A stretch of DNA of 21,603 bases from Anaerolineae bacterium (GCA_016927095.1 JAFGNI010000767.1:1-21603), one strand, 5' to 3'; positions 7,662-15,554 are shown, counted from the first letter of the stretch. A program made the numbers and translations. The notes: generated by a model from the letters alone, not told the origin.

Positions 7662-9161
7662 ATGAACGAGCAGTCCATCTTCGAACTGCAGACGCAGATA
7701 CAGGCGGGCACCCTCTCCTCACGCACGCTCGTCGAGCGATACTTGGCCCGCATCGAAGCGGTCGACCGGCACGGACCGGCCCTTAACGCGATCATCGAGA
7801 TCAACCCCGACGCTCTCGCCATCGCCGACGCGCTCGACGCGGAGCGTGCAGAATGCGGTCCCCGCGGCCCCCTCCACGGCATCCCCGTCCTGCTCAAGGA
7901 CAACATCGACACGGCGGACCGGATGATGACGACGTCGGGATCGCTGGCACTCCGCGGTTCGATCGCGCCGGAGGACGCGTTCCTCGTGCGAAAGCTGCGC
8001 GAGGCCGGCGCCGTCATCCTTGGCAAGACCAACCTCAGCGAATGGGCCAATGCCCGCTCGCCTCACTCGGTCAGTGGCTGGTCCAGCCGTGGCGGACAGA
8101 CGCGCAATCCCTACGCCCTGGACCGCAACCCCTGTGGTTCCAGCTCCGGCTCTGCGGTGGCCGTCGCGGCGAACCTGTGCAGCGTTGCCATCGGCACCGA
8201 GACCGACGGCTCCATCATCTGCCCCTCGCAGACCAACGGCATCGTTGGGATCAAACCGACGGTAGGCTCCGTGAGCCGGACAGGCATCATCCCTATCTCG
8301 CACAGCCAGGACACCGCCGGACCGATGGCGCGCACCGTCGCCGACGCGGCGATCCTCCTGGGAGCCCTCACCGGTGTAGATCCCGAAGACCCTGCGACAG
8401 AGGGCAGTCACGATCGCGCCCAGACCGACTACACCCAGTATCTGGACCCTGACGGCCTGCAGGGAGCGCGGATCGGCGTGGCGCGCGACTGGTTCGGTTT
8501 TGATCCGCGGGTCGACGCCGTCATGGAGACGTGTATCGCGACGATGCGCGATCTGGGCGCGACGATCATCGATCCGGCGCACATCTCCACCGCCAAGAAG
8601 CTGGGCAAGACGGAAGTCGAGGTACTACGCTACGAGTTCAAGGCCGACCTGAACGCCTACCTGGCGCGGTTGGGTTCGGAGGCGCCGGTCCATACAATGG
8701 CGGAAATTGTCGCTTTCAACGAGGCGCACAAAGAGACGGTGATGCCCTACTTCGGCCAGGAGTCGATGCTGGAAGCCCAGGCCAAGGGGCCGCTGACCGA
8801 TGCAGCCTACCTGGAGGCGCTGGCGACCAGCCGCCGGCTGGCCCGCGACGAGGGCATCGACGCCGCGCTGGCGGCCCACGGTCTAGCCGCCTTGATCGCG
8901 CCGTCAGGCGGGCCGGCTTGGCTCACGGACTGGGTCACCGGCGATCACCATGGCGGCGGGAGCTCCTCGCATGCAGCGGTCGCGGGGTACCCTAACATCA
9001 CCGTCCCGGCGGGGCATCTCTTCGGCCTTCCGGTGGGCATTTCCTTTTTTGCCGGTGCCTATCAGGAGCCCATCCTGATTAGGTTGGCCTACGCCCTTGA
9101 GCAGGCTATCCAGGCGCGCCGACCGCCGCAGTTCCTGCCGAGCGTGGATCTAGGTATCTGA
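7662..9161 (+). CDS. Amidase-signature family hydrolase
   Basis: The protein is 499 aa, typical for the amidase-signature family. It hydrolyses an amide to acid plus ammonia or amine. The Ser-cisSer-Lys triad is visible: Lys79 in GIPVLLKDNID, Ser160 in NPCGSSSGSA and the nucleophile Ser184 in GTETDGSIICPS; the 24-residue gap between the two serines is that of known members. The sequence resembles peptide amidases and general amidases more than GatA (no GatB/C genes nearby). The start at 7662 is chosen because family similarity begins at IFELQTQIQAG; the open frame upstream lies before the promoter. No Shine-Dalgarno precedes the ATG, consistent with a leaderless message. No signal peptide, so cytosolic. 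Substrate unknown. Confidence 0.9.
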   Translation: MNEQSIFELQTQIQAGTLSSRTLVERYLARIEAVDRHGPALNAIIEINPDALAIADALDAERAECGPRGPLHGIPVLLKDNIDTADRMMTTSGSLALRGSIAPEDAFLVRKLREAGAVILGKTNLSEWANARSPHSVSGWSSRGGQTRNPYALDRNPCGSSSGSAVAVAANLCSVAIGTETDGSIICPSQTNGIVGIKPTVGSVSRTGIIPISHSQDTAGPMARTVADAAILLGALTGVDPEDPATEGSHDRAQTDYTQYLDPDGLQGARIGVARDWFGFDPRVDAVMETCIATMRDLGATIIDPAHISTAKKLGKTEVEVLRYEFKADLNAYLARLGSEAPVHTMAEIVAFNEAHKETVMPYFGQESMLEAQAKGPLTDAAYLEALATSRRLARDEGIDAALAAHGLAALIAPSGGPAWLTDWVTGDHHGGGSSSHAAVAGYPNITVPAGHLFGLPVGISFFAGAYQEPILIRLAYALEQAIQARRPPQFLPSVDLGI

Positions 9162-9235
9162 TTTGCTCGTAGTACCAGGTTGGGGCATCAGAGTCCACCA
9201 GACCGCATCTTAAGAGTAGAGAGGGCTTGCCAACC

Positions 9236-9598
9236 ATGATCGAGATCATCCGCGAGTTCATCACGAAGCCGGGCGCCGGGGGTCGGTTTGAGCTGGCGTT
9301 CGGACCGGGTGGTGTCTGGAGCCGGCTCTTCGCCGGCAGCACGGGCTTCCGCGGCACAACCGTGTTGCGCGATGAAGCCGATCCTCGCCGGTATATGACG
9401 TTTGATCTGTGGGATTCGGAGGTCGATCACGAGCAGGCGCTCGCGGAGCAGGAGGAAGCCTATGCGGCGGTCATAGCCGGCATCGATGAATGGGTTGCGT
9501 CGAAGCAAGACCTGGGCACATTTAGGACGCTCAATCGCGCGACGGTACGCCCACGGCCCAAGGCACGTGGACGCCGAGCGGGGCGCGATAGCCGGTGA
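9236..9598 (+). CDS. Small antibiotic-biosynthesis-monooxygenase (ABM)-like protein
   Basis: This is a 120-aa protein beginning MIEIIREFITKPGAGGRFELAFG. AGAGAGGG at 9218-9225 lies 10 bases before the ATG; a TTG at 9227 is in frame but too close to that site. The pattern of an amino-terminal strand (IEIIREF), a helix, then TTVLRDEADPRRYMTFDLWDS and a helix (EQALAEQEEAYAAVIAGID) is that of the dimeric ferredoxin-like ABM fold. Members act as small cofactor-free monooxygenases, haem degraders or proteins of unknown role; no specific activity can be assigned. The last 25 residues are very basic (RPRPKARGRRAGRDSR), beyond the usual domain end, and may be a disordered or nucleic-acid-contacting tail. 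It follows the amidase by 74 bases and may be read through from it. Confidence 0.7.
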   Translation: MIEIIREFITKPGAGGRFELAFGPGGVWSRLFAGSTGFRGTTVLRDEADPRRYMTFDLWDSEVDHEQALAEQEEAYAAVIAGIDEWVASKQDLGTFRTLNRATVRPRPKARGRRAGRDSR

Positions 9599-9622
9599 GA
9601 GGGCCTGTCGTTGACCTGCGCT

Positions 9623-10180
9623 TCACACAATGTGACCCGGTCGTGGCCGGCGCTCCCTGTTCGGGTCGTATGCCTGCCAGTGGACGGCTTCGTCGAGATA
9701 TTTCGTGCGCGGCTCGTGTTCTTCCGCGGGATAGCCGAAATAGACGACGCCCACCGGCACCACAGAATCCGGGATGTTGAGGAGATCGCGAATGGCCGAG
9801 GGGGTGAAGCCGCCGATCCAGACGCCGCCCAGGCCCAGCGCCGGTGCAGCAATGAGCATGTTCTCAATCGCAGCAGCGCAGTCGAGGACGCCGTGATCGC
9901 CCTCCCAAGGGACACGATCCGGATCGCCGCAGACGACGATGACCAACGGAGCATTGTAGTCGCCCCACCGGACGATGCTGTCCTTTATCGCGCGCACGCG
10001 CGCCTTGTCGGTCACAACGATAAACTCCCAGGGCTGGAGATTGCAGGCCGAAGGCGCCGCCATCGCGGCTTCGAGAAGCCGCTTGATCTTCTCGGGCTCA
10101 ACATCGCGATCCTCAACATAGGCGCGAACGCTCCTTCGCGCGAAGATTGCGTCGAAAACGTTTCTTTCATTCAGGCTCAT
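9623..10180 (-). CDS. Nitroreductase-family FMN oxidoreductase
   Basis: The start at 10180 (MSLNERNVFDAIFARRSVRAY) is preceded by AGGAG at 10188-10192, 7 bases away; an upstream in-frame ATG at 10339 is not supported. The 185-aa protein carries the FMN phosphate-binding RRSVRAY (15-21), the substrate/flavin loop AAPSACNLQPWEF (41-53), the central helix DCAAAIENMLIAAPALGLGGVWIGG, and the terminal motif FGYPAEEHEPRTKYLDEAVHW (148-168). The family uses NAD(P)H to reduce nitro groups, quinones or flavins, usually as a homodimer. The loop has Cys46 where glycine is commoner. The gene is monocistronic, converges on the ABM-like gene (24-base gap) and diverges from the beta-helix gene at 10325. The physiological substrate is unknown. 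Confidence 0.88.
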   Translation of the reverse strand: MSLNERNVFDAIFARRSVRAYVEDRDVEPEKIKRLLEAAMAAPSACNLQPWEFIVVTDKARVRAIKDSIVRWGDYNAPLVIVVCGDPDRVPWEGDHGVLDCAAAIENMLIAAPALGLGGVWIGGFTPSAIRDLLNIPDSVVPVGVVYFGYPAEEHEPRTKYLDEAVHWQAYDPNRERRPRPGHIV

Positions 10181-10241
10181 AATGGATCTCCTGATGATGT
10201 GGCAGCTACCTGCGCCATCGCTCCGAAAGCAGCAGAGAGGC

Positions 10242-10269
10242 AGAATAGCCCCATAGCTCAGAAACACAA
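10242..10269 (-). promoter_or_regulatory. Possible nitroreductase promoter
   Basis: On the minus strand TTGTGT (10264-10269) and TATTCT (10242-10247) are 16 bases apart, leaving a leader of about 55 bases. Both boxes are partial matches, so this is tentative. Confidence 0.32.
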
Positions 10270-10324
10270 ACAGCTTCATAGACTTGTCGCGTAGAAACGG
10301 GTATTCACGAGAGGCACGAATGTT

Positions 10325-11836
10325 ATGACAACCCAACACAACTTGATCACCTACGAGGACTTCGGCGCGATCGGCGATGGCGTCGCCGACGATCTACCGG
10401 CAATCTGCGACGCCCACGCCTACGCCAATGGCCATGGGCTGCCCGTCCGATCGAGGCCCGACGCCACCTACCATCTCGGTCGGCGCGCTCTGACCGCTGT
10501 CATCGCCACCGACACCGATTGGAACACCTCCCGTTTCACCATCAATGACGCGCTCGCCTGCGGAGTCGAGGACCACAAGGTGCCGCTCTTCGCCGTGCGC
10601 TCCCTGTTGGATCCCCTGCACCTGGAGATCGACGGGTTGGCGCGCGACCAGCATCGGGTGGATGTGCACCCCGAGCGCGACTGCCATGTCTTGGCGGAGA
10701 ACGACATGGCGCGGCGCTACATCCGGCGGGGACTCAACCGGAATGCCGGCGTGCCCCAACACGACTGCTTCATCCTGCGCCGCGATGGATCGATTGAGGG
10801 CGATATCGATTGGGACTACGAGACCATCACCCGTCTCGAGGCCCGCCCGATCGATGACGCACCGCTCGTCCTGCACGGCGGCATCTTCACCACCTTCGCC
10901 AACCGTATGGCACAACCGGTAGGCTACAACTACTGGTCCCGGAACATCGTGATCACCCGCTCAAACACGGAGATCGATGGCCTGACCCACTACGTCGTGG
11001 GCGAGACCGCCGTGGGCCATCCCTACCGGGGCTTCCTCAGCGCAGAGCAGTGCGCCAATATCACATTCCGCAACTGCTTCGCCACCGGACACAAGATCTA
11101 TTCGACCACCGGCGCGGCAGGTAAGCCGGTCAACATGGGATCCTACGATCTCCACGCGAACAATGTGGTCAACTTCTATATGTCCAACTGCAGGATGAAC
11201 CACATCTGCGACCGCACGCGCTGGGGCGTCATCGCCTCCAACTTCTGCAAGAACATCGTGCTGGAGGACTGCACCCTCTCCAGGATGGACACGCACATGG
11301 GCGTCTCGGGGACCTACACAATCCGGCGCTGCACGCTGGGCCATATGGGGCTCAACGCCATCGGCCGCGGTGTGCTGACCGTCGAGGACTCGACCCTCTA
11401 CGGCAGGAACCTCGTCCGTTTCCGCGACGACTACGGCAGCACCTGGGAGGGCGACCTCATCATCCGCAACTGCCGGTGGATCCCCGCATGCGGGGAGACA
11501 AGCTGGCCCCACGTGATCGGCGTGACCAACGATGGCGTGCACGACTTCGGCTACGATTGCTCGATGCCGACGAGGATCACCATCGACGGCCTCTTTGTCG
11601 ATGACAGCAATCATCCCGACGACTACGAGGGCATGTTCCTGTTCACCGACCCGGACGCCTGGCACGGTGAGGACGTGGGCCGGGAGCTGCCCGAAGAACG
11701 GCCCTTCCCCTATGAGATCAGCCGGAAGCTAACGGTCCGGGGCCTGACGACCGCCAGTGGCAGGCGGCCCCTGATCTCACCGAACGCTGAAGTGGCGGGA
11801 GCCCTAGCCGGCCGAGCGACAGGAGACGAACTATGA
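10325..11836 (+). CDS. Cytosolic right-handed beta-helix (pectate-lyase-3/GH28-like) protein
   Basis: This 503-aa protein opens with the pectate-lyase-superfamily signature ITYEDFGAIGDGVADDLPAI (8-27), usual at the start of GH28-like and phage tail-spike beta-helices. No signal peptide precedes it, so it should be cytosolic. The middle contains beta-helix coils (NITFRNCFATG, VVNFYMSNCRMN, NIVLEDCTLSRM, TYTIRRCTLGHM, VLTVEDSTLYG, LIIRNCRWI). Their inward position is mostly cysteine: C251, C289, C316, C336, S356 and C383, with exact 20-residue steps from 316 to 356. The start has weak GAGAGG upstream (10309-10314). Its stop overlaps the next ATG by 4 bases, so the two are translationally coupled. 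It may bind or cleave an oligosaccharide with its partner hydrolase. No catalytic residues are certain. Confidence 0.82.
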   Translation: MTTQHNLITYEDFGAIGDGVADDLPAICDAHAYANGHGLPVRSRPDATYHLGRRALTAVIATDTDWNTSRFTINDALACGVEDHKVPLFAVRSLLDPLHLEIDGLARDQHRVDVHPERDCHVLAENDMARRYIRRGLNRNAGVPQHDCFILRRDGSIEGDIDWDYETITRLEARPIDDAPLVLHGGIFTTFANRMAQPVGYNYWSRNIVITRSNTEIDGLTHYVVGETAVGHPYRGFLSAEQCANITFRNCFATGHKIYSTTGAAGKPVNMGSYDLHANNVVNFYMSNCRMNHICDRTRWGVIASNFCKNIVLEDCTLSRMDTHMGVSGTYTIRRCTLGHMGLNAIGRGVLTVEDSTLYGRNLVRFRDDYGSTWEGDLIIRNCRWIPACGETSWPHVIGVTNDGVHDFGYDCSMPTRITIDGLFVDDSNHPDDYEGMFLFTDPDAWHGEDVGRELPEERPFPYEISRKLTVRGLTTASGRRPLISPNAEVAGALAGRATGDEL

Positions 11837-13155
11837 AAGGGCCATTGCGCGTCAGCGACGTCAACCCACGGTACTTCACCGATGATCGCGGCACAGCCGT
11901 CTATTTAACGGGCTCTCACACCTGGAACAACCTGGTCGATATGGGACCGGCGGATCCGCCAGAGCCCTTCGATTTCCCATCCTATCTCCAGTGGATGAAG
12001 AGCTTCCATCACAACTTCATGCGCCTGTGGGCGTGGGAGCTTCTGAGTTGGGACACCGAGGGGAATCGTGAGGACGCGCCGCAGGTCCACACCGTCATCC
12101 CCCACCCCTGGTTGCGCGCGGGACCGGGAACGGCGCTAGACGGGAAGCCAAAGTTCGATCTGGAGCAGCATAACCCCACCTACTTCAACCGCCTCAGAGA
12201 CCGCGTCGCCCTTGCCGCCGAGCACGACATCTATGTCTCGGTGATGCTCTTCGAGGGCTGGGGACTCCAGTTCTCCACCAACGCCTTCGAGAACCACCCT
12301 TTCCATCCCGACAACAACATCAACGGCATCGATGGCGACCTCAACGGCGACGGCAACGGCGTCGCCATCCACACCCTCGGAGACCCCGCGATCACCGCCA
12401 TCCAGGAGGCCTACGTCAGCCACGTCATCGAGACAGTCAACGGCTTCGACAACGTGCTCTATGAGATCTCCAACGAGAACCATCCGCCATCAACCCCGTG
12501 GCAGTACCATATGATTCGGTTCATCAAGGACCTCGAGAGCGAGACACCCAAGCAGCATCCGGTCGGGATGACCTTCCAGTACAAGGGCGGTAGTAATCAG
12601 ACGCTGTTCGAGAGCCCGGCGGATTGGATCTCGCCCAATCCGGAAGGCGGCTACCAGAATGATCCGCCTCTAGGTGACGGCACCAAGGTCGTCCTCACCG
12701 ACACTGACCACCTGTGGGGCATCGGAGGCAGCCAGCAGTGGGTCTGGAAGAGCTTCCTACGCGGCCTCAACCCCATCTTCATGGATCCCTACGACGGGCG
12801 GGTGCTGGCGAAGTCCTTCGATCCGGCGTGGGCCGGACCCATGCGACGGAGCATGGGTGACACGTTAGCCCTTGCCCAGCGCATAGACCTGATCCACATG
12901 ATGCCGGACATAACGCTGGCTTCCACCGGGTACTGCCTCGCCCATCGAGGCAGCGAGTACCTTGTCTACCTGCCGGAGGGACAGGACGCCGCCCTCGATT
13001 TGGGCGGCTGCCCCGGCCCCTATGACGCCGAGTGGTTCGACACCCACAGTGGGCAACGCAAGATCTCGGATCCGGTCGAAGGCGACAGAACCGTGACGCT
13101 GACATCTCCCTTCGGCGAGGATGGCGTCGTCGTACATCTCAAGGCGCGATCGTAG
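11833..13155 (+). CDS. Clan GH-A-like glycoside hydrolase (DUF4038/putative collagen-binding-domain family)
   Basis: This 440-aa protein opens with the family start (NPRYFTDDRGTAVYLTGSHTWNNLVD), where sugar hydrolases of the DUF4038/GH140-like type begin. A (beta/alpha)8 barrel is implied by FMRLWAWELLSWD, HDIYVSVMLFEGWG and NVLYEISNENHPPS. The NE pair (N214, E215) is the usual acid/base position of clan GH-A, and VLTDTDHLWG (D290, D292) occupies the later active-site strand. An acidic Asn/Gly-rich loop, NNINGIDGDLNGDGNG, resembles a calcium-binding insertion. A small C-terminal beta domain (GSEYLVYLPEGQDAALDLGG ... VEWFD-like, VTLTSPFGEDGVVVHL) closes the protein. The natural substrate is unknown; relatives act on plant side-chain sugars. 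There is no signal peptide. It overlaps the beta-helix gene by ATGA and belongs to the same unit. Confidence 0.8.
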   Translation: MKGPLRVSDVNPRYFTDDRGTAVYLTGSHTWNNLVDMGPADPPEPFDFPSYLQWMKSFHHNFMRLWAWELLSWDTEGNREDAPQVHTVIPHPWLRAGPGTALDGKPKFDLEQHNPTYFNRLRDRVALAAEHDIYVSVMLFEGWGLQFSTNAFENHPFHPDNNINGIDGDLNGDGNGVAIHTLGDPAITAIQEAYVSHVIETVNGFDNVLYEISNENHPPSTPWQYHMIRFIKDLESETPKQHPVGMTFQYKGGSNQTLFESPADWISPNPEGGYQNDPPLGDGTKVVLTDTDHLWGIGGSQQWVWKSFLRGLNPIFMDPYDGRVLAKSFDPAWAGPMRRSMGDTLALAQRIDLIHMMPDITLASTGYCLAHRGSEYLVYLPEGQDAALDLGGCPGPYDAEWFDTHSGQRKISDPVEGDRTVTLTSPFGEDGVVVHLKARS

Positions 13156-13626
13156 CCACCGGTGGGCCACCGCCCTGCCGTGGGTAGGAAAGAGTCGACC
13201 AAAGATGCACCAGGCCAAGACCGCGACTCGGCGCAGGAAAGACAATTTCGCACCGCTAAGCTGCGCCATCTACTTGGACGATGGACTGCCCAACTCAGCC
13301 CTACACCTCTACCCTGAACAGGGCTACCTCTTCGTGATGACCCTGTTTGCCAGGGTGTTCAAGCAGCTCTCAAGTCGCGGATAGGGCGTTGTGGAGAGCG
13401 GCCCTGAGCAGGAACAGCGCACCTAACCGCAGACTCACCTTCCGGTCAGGTAGAACGCAGTCTCAGGTCAGGAGGCCGGGCGATTGCGGGCCGCCAACCT
13501 TCTGATGGGACCGGCGCACCTTCCCGGAAGGTCCAACTGCGATTGCACTGAATCCAGACGGAAGGGCCTTGATCAGTCCACGCCCTCTGTGCTACAATCG
13601 GGCTAGACTGCTGGCAGGAGGCAAAG
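13156..13626 (+). other. Intergenic region before the radical SAM gene
   Basis: After the hydrolase stop there is a palindrome, CCACCGGTGG (13157-13166), but no U-run. The only other signals I find are GCACCTAACCG at 13420-13430, which is identical to 11 bases beside repeat copy A (5403-5413), and the promoter at 13569-13598. Open frames on either strand lack ribosome binding sites or family features, including one that starts inside the hydrolase and ends at 13384. I see no gene. Confidence 0.5.
13569..13598 (+). promoter_or_regulatory. Sigma70-like promoter of the radical SAM gene
   Basis: TTGATC (13569-13574) and TACAAT (13593-13598) are spaced by 18 bases. The predicted start is near GGGCTAG (13600-13606), giving a short leader that ends in AGGAGG (13616-13621). 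Confidence 0.6.
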
Positions 13627-15087
13627 ATGCATCCCCTCCAGATGGGTAGCAAGCTGCTCAATGGTCCGCTCGGCGACCCGCTGCTCTCCGCAGCGAATGC
13701 CCTCCTCGCCGTCGATGCCGCGCGCAAACCGCTCGTCCGCCTGCTCGATCGCAGACTCGGTGCCTATCAGCCGCAAGCGCCGAGCCCGGCGATGGCCACC
13801 GTCGCCCGCCAGCGGACTCTGATCTACCGCGCCGTCCTGCACACGATCGACCGCCTCCTCTCCCGGCGCACGCTCTCCCCCCATGTGACGCGCACCGTTA
13901 CCAGCCTGTGGGCCCGGGCCATGCTCCCGCCCTTACCCAAACAGCAGGCTGTGGATGCCTTTCGCCGGGAACACGGTTGCGCCCCGCCCTGGTTCCTCGT
14001 GCTCAGCCCCGGACACGCCTGCAACCTGCGCTGTCCCGGCTGCTACGCCAGCTCGGGCAGCGACGCAATTGCCCTCCCCTGGTCGACGCTCGACCGGATC
14101 ATGACCGAGGCCGAGACGCTCTGGGGCGTGCCGCTCTTCGTCTTCTCAGGCGGAGAGCCCCTGCTCTACCGCTCGCAGGGCAGGGACCTACTGGACGCCG
14201 TCGAGGCCCACGCCGACACCCTCTTCTTAATGTTCACCAACGGCACCCTCATTGACGGCCCCACGGCCGAACGCCTCGCTCGGCTGGGAAACCTCACCCC
14301 CGCGCTGTCAATCGAGGGCTGGCGCGCGCGCACCGACGCCCGGCGCGGCTCGGGGACCTTCGATCGCGTTCTGGAGGCGATGACGCTGCTGCGTGAGGTC
14401 GGCCTTCCCTTTGGCGTCTCCATCACCGTCACCCGGGACAACTGCGCCGAGGTCCTGTCCGACGCCTTCCTGGACTACGTCGTGGGCGAGCAGGGCGCCT
14501 TCTACGTCTTCCTTTTCCAGTACACGCCTATTGGGCGCAACCCGAACTGGGCGCTCGTGCCCACGCCCGAGCAACGGCGGGACTTCTGGGAGCGGTCCTG
14601 GGACATCGTCGCGAACAAGCACGTTTTCCTGCTCGACTTCGGCAACCACGGCCCGCTCGTGGAGGGCTGCATCGCGGCCGGACGGGAGCGTGGCTACCTC
14701 TACATCGACTGGCACGGCCGGGTGATGCCCTGTGTCTTCATGCCCTATGCCGGCGCCAACATCCAGGACATCTACGTCCAAGGCGGCAACCTGAATGACG
14801 TCTGGCAGGCGCCCTTCTTCCGGGCCATCCGCGCCTGGCAGCGCGAGCAGGGCTATGGCCAGCCCGAGCTGCCCCCGGAGACCAACTGGCTACGCCCCTG
14901 TCCCTTCCGCGACCACCACACGACCTTCCGCGCGTGGGCAGCACAATACACGCCGGAACCGGAGGACGCCGCAGCTGCAGCTGCGCTGGCCAACCCATCC
15001 TTCTGCGCACAGCTGATCGCCCAGGCCGAGCGGAACGCCTCCATCGACCGGGCGATGTGGGAGGAAGCCTACCTCCGGACGCACTAG
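13627..15087 (+). CDS. Radical SAM protein with cysteine-containing C-terminal (SPASM-like) extension
   Basis: AGGAGG lies 5 bases before the ATG. The 486-aa protein has a helical N-terminal region of about 115 residues, then a radical SAM core. The 4Fe-4S motif is GHACNLRCPGCYA (C132, C136, C139; C-x3-C-x2-C) and the SAM-contacting motif is FSGGEP (173-178). Later core strands include LFLMFTNGTLID, ALSIEGWRARTDARRG and VSITVTRDN. Three more cysteines, C348 (VEGCIAAGRERGYLYID), C369 (GRVMPCVF) and C425 (LRPCPFRDHH), fall in a SPASM/Twitch-like region and could bind an auxiliary cluster. The reaction and substrate are unknown; no precursor peptide or cofactor gene adjoins it, which argues against a RiPP maturase. 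It stands alone between its own promoter and a large hairpin. Confidence 0.88.
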   Translation: MHPLQMGSKLLNGPLGDPLLSAANALLAVDAARKPLVRLLDRRLGAYQPQAPSPAMATVARQRTLIYRAVLHTIDRLLSRRTLSPHVTRTVTSLWARAMLPPLPKQQAVDAFRREHGCAPPWFLVLSPGHACNLRCPGCYASSGSDAIALPWSTLDRIMTEAETLWGVPLFVFSGGEPLLYRSQGRDLLDAVEAHADTLFLMFTNGTLIDGPTAERLARLGNLTPALSIEGWRARTDARRGSGTFDRVLEAMTLLREVGLPFGVSITVTRDNCAEVLSDAFLDYVVGEQGAFYVFLFQYTPIGRNPNWALVPTPEQRRDFWERSWDIVANKHVFLLDFGNHGPLVEGCIAAGRERGYLYIDWHGRVMPCVFMPYAGANIQDIYVQGGNLNDVWQAPFFRAIRAWQREQGYGQPELPPETNWLRPCPFRDHHTTFRAWAAQYTPEPEDAAAAAALANPSFCAQLIAQAERNASIDRAMWEEAYLRTH

Positions 15088-15094
15088 ACAGTTC

Positions 15095-15143
15095 GGTGGG
15101 GTGCACCTGCACGGCAGTGGTGTGCACTGCCGTGCGCCCCACC
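15095..15143. repeat. Hairpin repeat copy B (GGTGGGGTGCAC family), possible mRNA 3' end
   Basis: The arms are GGTGGGG (15095-15101) with CCCCACC (15137-15143), and GCACGGCAGTG with CACTGCCGTGC inside, around a short loop. One arm carries a bulge of about 7 bases. It begins 7 bases after the radical SAM stop and lies before the convergent DUF2255 stop, so it may also end or stabilise transcripts from either side. There is no U-run. Confidence 0.7.
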
Positions 15144-15164
15144 TCGTCATGCGGATGCTTACCC

Positions 15165-15554
15165 CTACGCGTCTGACGCGCCCGGCACCAGCTTGAGCGT
15201 TGCGGCCCGCGACTTGGGCACTACCATCGGATCGACGTATCGCGCATCATAATGACCATATTTGCTACGGTAGGCGTCGTCGACATCCTCAATGAGCTCA
15301 AGATCGTCCACGTCCACGAAAGTGACGTCTCTCTCCAGGCCACCGGCCCAGATCCGCCCCTCGTGACGTACCTGGGTGCCTTTGTACCAGCCACCCTCGT
15401 GACCCCGGACCGACCGGATATACAGGTCGTCCCCCACGCGGACCACCCAGATCGTCACCGGTTCGCGCAACGTGCCGTCGCGCCGCAGCCCCGCTATCTC
15501 CAGCTCGTCCGCCCCGCCGATCCTCTCCAGTTCGTCATTCGTCCAGGTCGTCAT
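15165..15554 (-). CDS. DUF2255 family protein
   Basis: The start at 15554 (MTTWTNDELERIGGADELEIAG) is fixed by GAGGAGG at 15561-15567, 6 bases upstream. The protein is 129 aa, the normal length. Family features are the N-terminal WTNDELERIG, then strands TIWVVRVGDDLYIRSV, the GWYKGTQVRHEGRIWAGG segment and the C-terminal DAYRSKYGHYDARYVDPMV. The all-beta pattern with GDDLYIRS and WY resembles small split-barrel flavin or F420-type proteins, but this is only a resemblance; the family has no assigned function that I can name. It is cytosolic and soluble. It converges on the radical SAM gene with the hairpin repeat between them. Confidence 0.83.
   Translation of the reverse strand: MTTWTNDELERIGGADELEIAGLRRDGTLREPVTIWVVRVGDDLYIRSVRGHEGGWYKGTQVRHEGRIWAGGLERDVTFVDVDDLELIEDVDDAYRSKYGHYDARYVDPMVVPKSRAATLKLVPGASDA

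Noticed and set aside
12304..12360. Dockerin-like EF-hand in the GH-A-like protein
   Set aside because: The DLNGDGNG stretch resembles one calcium loop but there is no second repeat and no cohesin partner; it is more likely a loop typical of this hydrolase family.
13121..13384. An 87-codon open frame after the GH-A-like gene
   Set aside because: It starts inside the hydrolase gene in another frame, has no ribosome binding site and no family features.
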